From contig DBWR01000072.1 of assembly GCA_002309305.1 (NCBI GenBank), forward strand, positions 25,016 to 39,288: 14,273 nt of DNA, read 5' to 3'. A program made the translations under genes and the position numbers. Positions 7,654 to 13,299 of this stretch are shown piece after piece. Every line of letters starts with the position of its first letter. Position 1 is the stretch's first letter. The stretch is from Treponema sp. UBA1233 (GTDB lineage Bacteria > Spirochaetota > Spirochaetia > Treponematales > Treponemataceae). The notes below the pieces were generated by a model that saw nothing but the letters and a program-made list of their open reading frames with translations, did not search any database and was not told the DNA's origin.

Positions 7654-8518
7654 ATTGTTCCTGTAAATTACCGTCGATAAAGTCTTCGTTTTCATCTTTG
7701 AGCGGAAGCATGTACTCGAACATCTCTCCGCGTTTTTTGATTCCGTTCGCTTTTTTCACGTATTCACAGTAGCTGTCGCAGCTGAATCGGGCGTCACAGT
7801 TACGGCAGACGTGGACTGCAAAGGGATATTTAAAGCCCTTCTTCTTTTCTTCCAGAGTTTTTAGTGGCGGTGCGCTGAACTGCTGCGTCTCAATTTTTTC
7901 AACGACTTCGCCAAAACTCTCTATCATCTGGGCAACTTCCTCTTCCTCGTATCCGATTGGAATGAGCGGCTCCCATTTTTCCAGTTCCTTCTCTACTACA
8001 GGACTTTGCGAAAGACCTTGCGCTTCCATGTCCTTGATTGCATTTGTCAAATCCTTTGGAAGCGGTGTCGCGATGATTGCAGTGTCATCAACTCTGTGCC
8101 CCATCAAGTTCTTCCAGATGTAGGCGTAGACATAGAGCTGTTCGCGGTAGGGCTCGGTATCGGCCTTGATTCGCTCCGGGTCGTGTGTCTTTAAATCGTA
8201 GAGAGCCGTTTTATCACCTTCTTCTACAATATCCACAACACCTTCGATACTAAATGGAAGTTTCAAGTTCGGTGTTTTTTGTTCGGGCAATGTGAGTTTG
8301 ACTTCGCTGTCAGTGATGTGTTCCATAAGAGAACGGTTCTTCTTCCAGTAATAAATCACTTGATAAAGAGCCTTATTCCTTATATTTCCATCGATTGCGT
8401 GGCCGCCATTGTCTTTCAAGTAATCGTAATTTTCATAAAAGACTCTTGTGATTTCTTCCACGACTTCTTTGGGGTCGGCGTTTAGCATGTCAAATACGTC
8501 TTCTTTTGTAACAGTCAT
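7652..8518 (-). CDS. RecB/Cas4-type PD-(D/E)XK nuclease lacking its N-terminal part
   Basis: This 288-residue protein carries the core of a RecB/AddB/Cas4-family nuclease: GVVD (93-96), YDLK (107-110) and REQLYVYAY (125-133), matching the metal-binding Asp, the D/ExK pair and the QxxxY motif. Near the C-terminus C238, C241 and C247 (CxxCx5C), with a further C251, match the clustered ligands of the AddB-type 4Fe-4S nuclease. The expected fourth cysteine and the conserved His are absent here; both are at the end of the upstream helicase (C848, H875). The first ~60 residues resemble the linker after that His. The ATG is 2 nt past the helicase stop, with GAGGGGG 8 nt upstream as a plausible ribosome-binding site. 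Either the two proteins assemble into one nuclease, or they are one gene split by a one-base change. Confidence 0.85.
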   Translation of the reverse strand: MTVTKEDVFDMLNADPKEVVEEITRVFYENYDYLKDNGGHAIDGNIRNKALYQVIYYWKKNRSLMEHITDSEVKLTLPEQKTPNLKLPFSIEGVVDIVEEGDKTALYDLKTHDPERIKADTEPYREQLYVYAYIWKNLMGHRVDDTAIIATPLPKDLTNAIKDMEAQGLSQSPVVEKELEKWEPLIPIGYEEEEVAQMIESFGEVVEKIETQQFSAPPLKTLEEKKKGFKYPFAVHVCRNCDARFSCDSYCEYVKKANGIKKRGEMFEYMLPLKDENEDFIDGNLQEQ

Positions 8519-8520
8519 TT

Positions 8521-11196
8521 TTAAATCCCCCTCGCCGCATTGAACATCTGCTGCAAATCGTCAATCGATTCATGGACAAGAGAACCGAAGAACATCGTCT
8601 GGCTTCTAGACGGAACAAAATCGAATTTATGGAAGACCATGTAATTGCGCGGGCAGTTCAAGTACGGAAGGTAATCCGCAGTGTAGCTGTAGATTTTTGG
8701 AAGCGCATCGTCACTGGGTTTGGCTTCTGGTATTGATTCAACTTCAATGTCTTCCGGTTTTGAAAGCTTTGAATTTTCAAACAACTGGACAAAGCTTGGA
8801 TGATTTGCTTTCATTGCACTTCCGTCTTTTTTCGTTTCCTGACAGATGACCATCAGATTTTTCGCTCGGCTCAAGGCAACATAGAACATTCGAAGATTGT
8901 CGTAGTTGCTTGTCATTTCCAGAGGCTCTGCGTTTTTGTCTTTCCTGAGTTTTCGCACAAGTTTATCCATCACTCGCGCATCCCCATCTGCTTTGTTCAC
9001 GCTGCCCAAAACGACCATGGGGAATTCCAAACCTTTCGACTGGTGAATCGTGATGAAGGGTACGCAGCCTTTGGGGAAGGGATCTTCATCGTCTTCGTAT
9101 TCGGTTTCGCCACGGTTGAAGAGAGCGTAAAGGTAGCTGTCAAAGAAAATGTGGTTGAAAGATTCTTTTACAAAACTTCCGCCGCTCAAAATGGAAAGAT
9201 TATTTTCCATGAATGTGGAAAGATACCGTGTTATCATTCCCAGATTGTACATCGGGCCTTCGCTCTCTCCTGTCTCTGCCTTTTTGAACATTTCTTTAAA
9301 ATGCTCAAAACAAGTAAAGTGGTAGAAGAGGTCGAGCACAGTCCAGTCCAGAGAACTGCAGCGGGCAAGAAGATAGTTGAGTGTAAGAGGCGTTCCGTCT
9401 TTTTTCTTCTGGGTGATAAGTTGATTCAGTCTTTTACCTGTCAGGAGTTTCTCTACTGCAGGAGGAAGTCCTTTTGTTTTTGCTAGTTTTGCAGTTATCT
9501 CAAAAGTCGCTTCCGTAGAGCCGTCAAAAGTTCCGCCAGTTGTTGCCTGCCCTGAGCCTGCACCATAAAAGAATTGATTTTCCTTTGCGAGAGTTTTCAG
9601 GAGCATCTTGTACACTTCAAGAGAATTTTCTTTTTGCTTTTTCAAATCCTCAATAAACTTTTCAAGAAGCGGGTCATCATCAAGCAGTTCATCTGCAAAG
9701 TTTTCGCACTTGGCAAGCCAGACATGAAATCTTTCTTTGCGGTTCTTGTTTTTCTTTTCCTCATCGATTTCGTCAATCTTTGGCTCAAAGACTTTTATCA
9801 TCAAGCCGAAAACAGCAAGGCACTCCTGCGTGTAAAGAAAGTTGTATGCGCGTGGAGCATAATGGGGGATTCCGAGAGCCATTAACGCTTCCCCAAATTC
9901 ACGCACATTTGAATTTGCTTCCCCACTTGAACGCAGACTTGGGAAGAGGATTGCGCACTGGTTGTAGTCCGTAATCTTTCCCTTTGCTTTCATCTCTTTT
10001 ACAAGCTGGGCAACTTCTTCTGCGAGAGTTTTTTTGTTACCGGAAATGTGAACTACGGAAGTTCCTGAGTCTTCGCTATGTGCGACAATGTTCTTGTCCA
10101 AACGGTAGCTCGTCTTCTTCCTTCCTGGCTTCCAGTCTCCACTTTCAATATAATGCGTGTAGGTATCGACAATCTCTTTTCTGGAGCGGTAGTTGATGTT
10201 CAAGTCAATTCTCTTCGGTTCTATGCCAAGATATTTTTTTGTCTTTTCTGCAAAGAAAACTAGGTTTTCAACTGTTGCGCCTCGGAAGCGGTAAAGTGCC
10301 TGGTCATCATCGCCCACGACACAGATATTATGTGTTTTTTCCACCAGCTTGAAATAGATCAGCTCCTGAATCGTGTTCGTGTCCTGGTACTCGTCCACAA
10401 TTACATATTTGATGTACTGGTCAATCGTAGTTGATTCACAAAGATAGTCATACGCCGCCTGCTGGAGTGTAGAAAAATCCACCCGAGACCCCTTCTCGCT
10501 CAGCATCTCCCTGTATTCCAGATACATTCGGAACATCGCATCTTCCAGCCCATCTTTTGAATTCAATTCTTCCGCCGCAAAGTTTTCTTCAGTCAATCTT
10601 CCAAAGAAGGAAATCAGATTCGCCGCACAATCAGAACGAGACCAAGTAACACCATAGGAACTTGAAGAAAAGTATTCGTTGATTCTGTAATACAAATCTG
10701 TTCCAGTTTCACTCAACTGTCCTGCCGTTAAAATGCGGTCCAGATTGGCGCGGTTGTAAACAAAGAGGAATTGGTTCAAATCATCCATCAAAACAGGAGC
10801 ACGCTGGCGAGTCTTTTTGGAATTAAGATGCCTGTCAACAAGTAGTTTCTGACAGAGTGAATGTAGCGTTCCGATGTACATCCTGCCCAAATCATAAGGC
10901 TTTCCTGTATGAGTCGAAGCCAAGGACAAAAGGCTCTGCAACCCCTGTTTGAGTTGTAAGGCCGCCTTTTCCGTAAACGTTGCCAAAAAGATTTCTTCCG
11001 GCTTGATGTTGTGGAAAACTATCAGATTCACAGTACGCCACAATATTACGCGGGTTTTGCCTGAACCTGGCCCTGCGGTCAAAAACAGAGGTCCTTCCAG
11101 CGTCATTATGGCTTCTTTTTGATTTTCATTTGGAATAAAGCCATACTCTTTGAACAAGGTCTCAATGCTGAATTTTTTTGACAATTTACTCCCCAC
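8521..11196 (-). CDS. UvrD/AddA-type ATP-dependent DNA helicase ending in a partial nuclease domain
   Basis: A superfamily 1A helicase (3'-5' DNA unwinding in the family). Motifs in order: NENQKEAI (Q motif, 23-30), AGPGSGKT (Walker A, 41-48), VDEYQD (267-272), GDDDQALYRFRGA (295-307), INYRS, TIHQSKGLEF (about 716-725) and FYVALSRAK (771-779). The last ~55 residues are not helicase: YTADYLPYLNCPRNYMVF and FGSLVHESIDD are the opening of a RecB/AddB/Cas4-type PD-(D/E)XK domain, with C848 as likely iron-sulfur ligand and H875 as the conserved His. The frame then stops, and the rest of the domain is the next gene. The annotated start is a GTG (11196) with a weak ribosome-binding site; TTG 11184, 4 nt behind GGGGAG, is an alternative. 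It is the first gene of the four-gene operon. A role in DNA-end processing or anti-phage defence is inferred. Confidence 0.92.
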   Translation of the reverse strand: MGSKLSKKFSIETLFKEYGFIPNENQKEAIMTLEGPLFLTAGPGSGKTRVILWRTVNLIVFHNIKPEEIFLATFTEKAALQLKQGLQSLLSLASTHTGKPYDLGRMYIGTLHSLCQKLLVDRHLNSKKTRQRAPVLMDDLNQFLFVYNRANLDRILTAGQLSETGTDLYYRINEYFSSSSYGVTWSRSDCAANLISFFGRLTEENFAAEELNSKDGLEDAMFRMYLEYREMLSEKGSRVDFSTLQQAAYDYLCESTTIDQYIKYVIVDEYQDTNTIQELIYFKLVEKTHNICVVGDDDQALYRFRGATVENLVFFAEKTKKYLGIEPKRIDLNINYRSRKEIVDTYTHYIESGDWKPGRKKTSYRLDKNIVAHSEDSGTSVVHISGNKKTLAEEVAQLVKEMKAKGKITDYNQCAILFPSLRSSGEANSNVREFGEALMALGIPHYAPRAYNFLYTQECLAVFGLMIKVFEPKIDEIDEEKKNKNRKERFHVWLAKCENFADELLDDDPLLEKFIEDLKKQKENSLEVYKMLLKTLAKENQFFYGAGSGQATTGGTFDGSTEATFEITAKLAKTKGLPPAVEKLLTGKRLNQLITQKKKDGTPLTLNYLLARCSSLDWTVLDLFYHFTCFEHFKEMFKKAETGESEGPMYNLGMITRYLSTFMENNLSILSGGSFVKESFNHIFFDSYLYALFNRGETEYEDDEDPFPKGCVPFITIHQSKGLEFPMVVLGSVNKADGDARVMDKLVRKLRKDKNAEPLEMTSNYDNLRMFYVALSRAKNLMVICQETKKDGSAMKANHPSFVQLFENSKLSKPEDIEVESIPEAKPSDDALPKIYSYTADYLPYLNCPRNYMVFHKFDFVPSRSQTMFFGSLVHESIDDLQQMFNAARGI
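8527..8533 (-). promoter_or_regulatory. Ribosome-binding site or slippage site at the helicase/nuclease junction
   Basis: Coding strand GAGGGGG, 8 nt before the nuclease ATG, is a fair Shine-Dalgarno sequence and supports separate translation of the nuclease. The same five G (8527-8531) are the place where one extra G would join the two frames into a single protein of about 1180 residues. Confidence 0.5.
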
Positions 11197-11200
11197 TTCC

Positions 11201-11234
11201 AGTAAAAAGGCGCTGTCGATCTAACGCTTTTACT
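11201..11234 (-). other. Imperfect hairpin in the operon leader
   Basis: AGTAAAA (11201-11207) pairs with TTTTACT (11228-11234), and GCG (11210-11212) with CGC (11225-11227), giving 10 bp with a 2-nt bulge and a 12-nt loop. In minus-strand RNA it ends four bases before the GTG start of the helicase, so it could affect translation start. Confidence 0.4.
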
Positions 11235-11328
11235 AATCACCTGTTTTCAGTCTAACCATCAAACCGAATTACACATACCGGTCTATTTAATAAACCTTAG
11301 CTTGATTATAAGTCTATTTAACGAAGTT
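11219..11328. repeat. Four direct repeats at exact 31-bp period, candidate operator array
   Basis: Cores begin at 11219 (ATCTAACGC), 11250 (GTCTAACCATCAAACC), 11281 (GTCTATTTAATAAACC) and 11312 (GTCTATTTAACGAAG), each 31 bp from the next. The last two share 10 identical bases; 11250 and 11281 share GTCTA, an A and AAACC. The 11281 copy is also a near-palindrome, GTCTATT-T-AATAAAC. The array covers the operon promoter spacer, the start-site region and the leader. Three helical turns per step puts all sites on one DNA face, as expected for cooperative repressor binding. The outermost copy (11219) is the weakest. Confidence 0.6.
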
Positions 11329-11333
11329 TTCAA
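11305..11333 (-). promoter_or_regulatory. Strong sigma70 promoter of the helicase-nuclease-mod-res operon
   Basis: On the minus strand: TTGAAA (11328-11333), a 17-nt spacer, TATAAT (11305-11310). Eleven of twelve box positions match consensus. Transcription would begin near 11298, giving a leader of about 100 nt. One GTCTATTTAA copy lies in the spacer and another just past the start site, so a bound repressor would block it. Confidence 0.8.
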
Positions 11334-11359
11334 GCGTAAAAGTTCTTTATTCTGAACTC

Positions 11360-11689
11360 ATGGATATGACAATTGAAAATTACAAACAAAACTTTTTTGA
11401 TAACATGATTTATTATAGAACCCAAAAGGGTCTTTCGCAGCTTGAACTTTCAGGAATTTGTGAGTGTGGAAAAAGTACTATAAGCGGTATTGAGGCAAGG
11501 AAGCATTTTCCTTCCTTCGATTTGATTCTAAAAATCGCCTATGCCCTGGAAATCCACCCGGCCGACCTATTTTTACGAAACGCAAGCCAAAGCCGTGAGG
11601 ACGTGCGGAAATTCTTTGACGAGGAGCTTTCTGTCAAAATGAAGGAAATGGTGGAAAAAAGATTCCCGTTGGACAAGGCGGAAGAATAA
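11360..11689 (+). CDS. XRE-family helix-turn-helix regulator
   Basis: This 109-residue protein has a Cro/CI-type helix-turn-helix: NMIYYRTQKGLSQLELSGI, then CGKSTISGIEARKHFPSF and a closing LKIAYALEIHPADLF (about residues 14-70), followed by a charged C-terminal tail of about 35 residues. Such proteins bind DNA as dimers; small XRE proteins beside restriction systems often act as controllers that delay or limit expression. It is divergent from the helicase operon and shares the intergenic region with the 31-bp repeat array, its obvious candidate target. No Shine-Dalgarno sequence precedes ATG 11360, and I could not identify a good plus-strand promoter, so a leaderless message is possible. Its exact regulatory target is inferred from position only. 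Confidence 0.85.
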   Translation: MDMTIENYKQNFFDNMIYYRTQKGLSQLELSGICECGKSTISGIEARKHFPSFDLILKIAYALEIHPADLFLRNASQSREDVRKFFDEELSVKMKEMVEKRFPLDKAEE

Positions 11690-11714
11690 CGTTCCCCTTC
11701 ATCCCCCTTCCCTA

Positions 11715-11743
11715 TAGAAAAACCGTGGATACTGTACTATAAT
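11715..11743 (+). promoter_or_regulatory. Promoter of the LPD3-like gene
   Basis: TAGAAA (11715-11720), 17-nt spacer, TATAAT (11738-11743). Transcription would begin near 11750. The spacer AACCGTGGATACTGTAC is copied exactly in the Fic promoter and mostly in the glgX promoter, so it may also hold a protein-binding site. Confidence 0.65.
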
Positions 11744-11764
11744 GAATTCAACAACAGGCACAAA

Positions 11765-11770
11765 AAGGGG
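11765..11770 (+). promoter_or_regulatory. Ribosome-binding site fixing the start of the LPD3-like gene
   Basis: AAGGGG lies 7 nt before ATG 11778. An upstream in-frame ATG (11742) overlaps the -10 box and would not be in the transcript, so 11778 is the real start. Confidence 0.7.
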
Positions 11771-11777
11771 AATTGTA

Positions 11778-12317
11778 ATGCCAGAAAAAAAGCAAGGCTA
11801 CGCAAATCATAAACGCTCAGAACTTTTCTCAATTCTAAAACCAGTCCTCGGTAAAATTGTAAATATCCAAACCGGAATAGAGGCAAATCTTTCCAAGCAT
11901 TCAATAGACAAAATGACAAGTGCCAAGGCTTTGGAAAAATCAAAGGCAAATGGTTTTACGCTTGCAGAGCATTTTGAATTAGCTGCAAAAATTAAACCCC
12001 TTTATGAAAGTGCAATACTTGTAGCCTCACATGGAAATCTAAAAAATCCCGGAGATCCTAATGTTATTTCAATTAAAAGATTTGTTTCTGCCGCAATCTT
12101 GCAAAGTGGAAAGAAAGCTGATGTATTGATTACAGTAAAAGAAAGTATTTCAAACGGCCACAGAATATATTCAATAGAACTAGATGAAATAAATAAAGCC
12201 TCCGAAAGATTCGAAGGCTTGAGTGACGCGGCTGAAAAATCAGCGGACAGGGCAACTAAGACACCTCACGTCGATAATTTCAGTATAACAGATAGAGTAA
12301 AAAAGTCAAGCGAGTAA
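11778..12317 (+). CDS. Possible LPD3/BECR-fold protein, uncharacterised
   Basis: The protein has 179 residues from ATG 11778. The middle (about residues 20-140) contains LGKIVNIQTGIEANLSKHSI, an alpha-helical stretch, FVSAAILQSGKKADVLITVK and HRIYSIELDEINK. This arrangement recalls LPD3 and related Barnase-EndoU-ColicinE5/D-RelE (BECR) domains found in phage polyvalent proteins and toxin modules, where the ITVKE...YSIEL strands form the sheet. This is resemblance by eye and I cannot point to confirmed catalytic residues. The C-terminal ~35 residues are polar and probably flexible. No signal peptide or membrane segment. It is followed by the Fic gene, which has a near-identical promoter and leader. 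A role as toxin or phage-derived accessory protein is a guess; start choice is secure. Confidence 0.5.
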   Translation: MPEKKQGYANHKRSELFSILKPVLGKIVNIQTGIEANLSKHSIDKMTSAKALEKSKANGFTLAEHFELAAKIKPLYESAILVASHGNLKNPGDPNVISIKRFVSAAILQSGKKADVLITVKESISNGHRIYSIELDEINKASERFEGLSDAAEKSADRATKTPHVDNFSITDRVKKSSE

Positions 12318-12335
12318 TTAACGCCCCCTTCCCTA

Positions 12336-12364
12336 TAGAAAAACCGTGGATACTGTACTATAAT
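12336..12364 (+). promoter_or_regulatory. Promoter of the Fic gene
   Basis: TAGAAA (12336-12341), 17-nt spacer, TATAAT (12359-12364), identical to the LPD3-like gene promoter. It lies directly after the stop of that gene, so fic has its own promoter although the genes are close. Confidence 0.65.
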
Positions 12365-12385
12365 GAATTCATCAACAGGCACTGA

Positions 12386-12391
12386 AAGGGG
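12386..12391 (+). promoter_or_regulatory. Ribosome-binding site fixing the start of the Fic gene
   Basis: AAGGGG lies 7 nt before ATG 12399. The longer in-frame start at 12363 overlaps the -10 box and is upstream of the expected transcript start. Confidence 0.7.
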
Positions 12392-12398
12392 AATTGTA

Positions 12399-13199
12399 AT
12401 GCCAGAGCGAACCTTGCGGCAAATCTTAGATGAATATTTCTCACTTGGTATAAAAGACCAGATAGACTGGGAAAAATTTTATCTTTACTCAATCATTACT
12501 CATTCCACCGCAATCGAAGGCTCAACTGTAACAGAAGTAGAAGCACAGCTGCTTTTTGACGAAGGGATTACTTCCGGCAAACGAACAATTGTCGAGCAGA
12601 TGATGAACCTGGATTTGAAGGATGCTTACGAATACGGAATAAAATGGATAAGGCAGCATCCCGAAATTACAGTTGATTCCCTTATAAATCTTTCTGCAAA
12701 GGTTATGGCCCGGACAGGAAGCGAGTATCACACGATTTCAGGTGATTTTTCTGCGGCAAAGGGCGAACTTAGAAAAGTAAATGTATCTGCAGGAATTGGC
12801 GGAACATCTTATATGGCGTATCAGAAAGTTCCTGTAAAATTAGAAGCCTTTTGTAATGAACTGAATCAAAGAAGAAAGGACATTGATTTATCGGATATTA
12901 TTTCCATTTACAACCTTAGTTTCTGGGCACATTACGAACTGGTTACAATCCATCCCTGGGTAGACGGGAATGGAAGAATGAGCCGACTTTTGATGAACCT
13001 TTTGCAGTGGGAGTTTAATCTCATTCCTTCAAAAGTTCTAAGGGAAGACAAGGCAGAATATATTCAGGCTCTGATAGATGCAAGAGAAAATGAAGATGAC
13101 AGTATTTTTATCAGCTTTATGATGAGCCTTCATACAAGACATTTGCAGGCAGAAATTGAACAGTTTAATTCATCAATGAATGACAGCAATGCCGATTAA
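12399..13199 (+). CDS. Class II Fic-domain protein (probable AMP-transferase)
   Basis: The 266-residue protein carries a complete Fic core, HPWVDGNGRMSR (185-196), matching HPFx(D/E)GNGRxxR with Trp for Phe. His185 is the catalytic base and the Asp/Glu-position residue (D189) binds metal. Fic enzymes move AMP, or sometimes other phosphate-containing groups, from a nucleotide onto a hydroxyl side chain of a target protein. Near the N-terminus STAIEG (36-41) fits the inhibitory (S/T)xxxE(G/N) helix, whose Glu40 would block productive ATP binding; this places it in class II, with the inhibitor inside the same chain. The region RTGSEYHTISGDF to KVNVS should form the substrate flap. Target unknown. 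It may stand alone, as the built-in inhibitor makes a separate antitoxin unnecessary, or work with the preceding gene. The start is set by AAGGGG. Confidence 0.92.
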   Translation: MPERTLRQILDEYFSLGIKDQIDWEKFYLYSIITHSTAIEGSTVTEVEAQLLFDEGITSGKRTIVEQMMNLDLKDAYEYGIKWIRQHPEITVDSLINLSAKVMARTGSEYHTISGDFSAAKGELRKVNVSAGIGGTSYMAYQKVPVKLEAFCNELNQRRKDIDLSDIISIYNLSFWAHYELVTIHPWVDGNGRMSRLLMNLLQWEFNLIPSKVLREDKAEYIQALIDARENEDDSIFISFMMSLHTRHLQAEIEQFNSSMNDSNAD

Positions 13200-13254
13200 C
13201 CGGTCGATAAACAATTGATACCACTAGCACCCCCTACCCCCTCAAAATTCCAAC

Positions 13255-13291
13255 TTCCCTATAGAAAAACCGTGGATATTGTGATAGAATG
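13255..13291 (+). repeat. Third copy of the promoter core, before glgX
   Basis: Aligned to copy 1 (11708-11744) it matches at 33 of 37 positions; the first 24 bases are identical. It stops after the -10 box: the leader and ribosome-binding part of the 83-bp block is missing here. Confidence 0.85.
13262..13290 (+). promoter_or_regulatory. glgX: Promoter of glgX
   Basis: TAGAAA (13262-13267), 17-nt spacer, TAGAAT (13285-13290). The expected start of transcription, near 13297, is only a few bases before ATG 13300, so the message would be leaderless or almost so. Confidence 0.6.
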
Positions 13292-13299
13292 GTTCTATT

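Larger units (their letters stand above)
11703..11785 (+). repeat. 83-bp direct repeat, copy 1 (promoter and leader)
   Basis: Matches 12324-12406 at 80 of 83 positions; the first 48 bases are identical. It contains the promoter, the leader, the ribosome-binding site and the first codons (ATG CCA GA) of the LPD3-like gene. Its first part is also found before glgX. Confidence 0.9.
12324..12406 (+). repeat. 83-bp direct repeat, copy 2 (promoter and leader)
   Basis: Counterpart of 11703-11785, offset 621 bp, with mismatches at 12372, 12383 and 12384. It carries the promoter, leader, ribosome-binding site and first codons of the Fic gene. Recombination between the copies would delete exactly the LPD3-like gene and leave one working promoter in front of fic. 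Confidence 0.9.

Noticed and set aside
1842..8535. Both frame breaks (A7 at 1964-1970, G5 at 8527-8531) treated as proven biological recoding
   Set aside because: Both are exactly one base short in a homopolymer, which is also the classic sequencing or assembly error; without reads neither can be claimed as biology.
8800..9486. Long plus-strand ORF (228 codons) opposite the helicase gene
   Set aside because: It lies wholly antisense to conserved helicase motifs, has no family pattern and no promoter or ribosome-binding site; it is a by-product of codon use on the other strand.
11219..11328. CRISPR array or remnant with 31-bp units
   Set aside because: Only about 6-16 bases per unit are conserved, no repeat/spacer structure and no cas genes; Cas4 resemblance of the nuclease is a family-level similarity.
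11302..11354. Plus-strand promoter for the XRE gene (TTGATT or TATTCT boxes)
   Set aside because: Neither box has a partner at acceptable spacing; left uncalled.
11742..11777. N-terminal extension MNSTTGT... of the LPD3-like protein, and the matching one at 12363 for Fic
   Set aside because: The ATG overlaps the -10 box and would lie upstream of the transcript start. The similarity of the two extensions only reflects the copied promoter DNA. AAGGGG before the inner ATG fits better.
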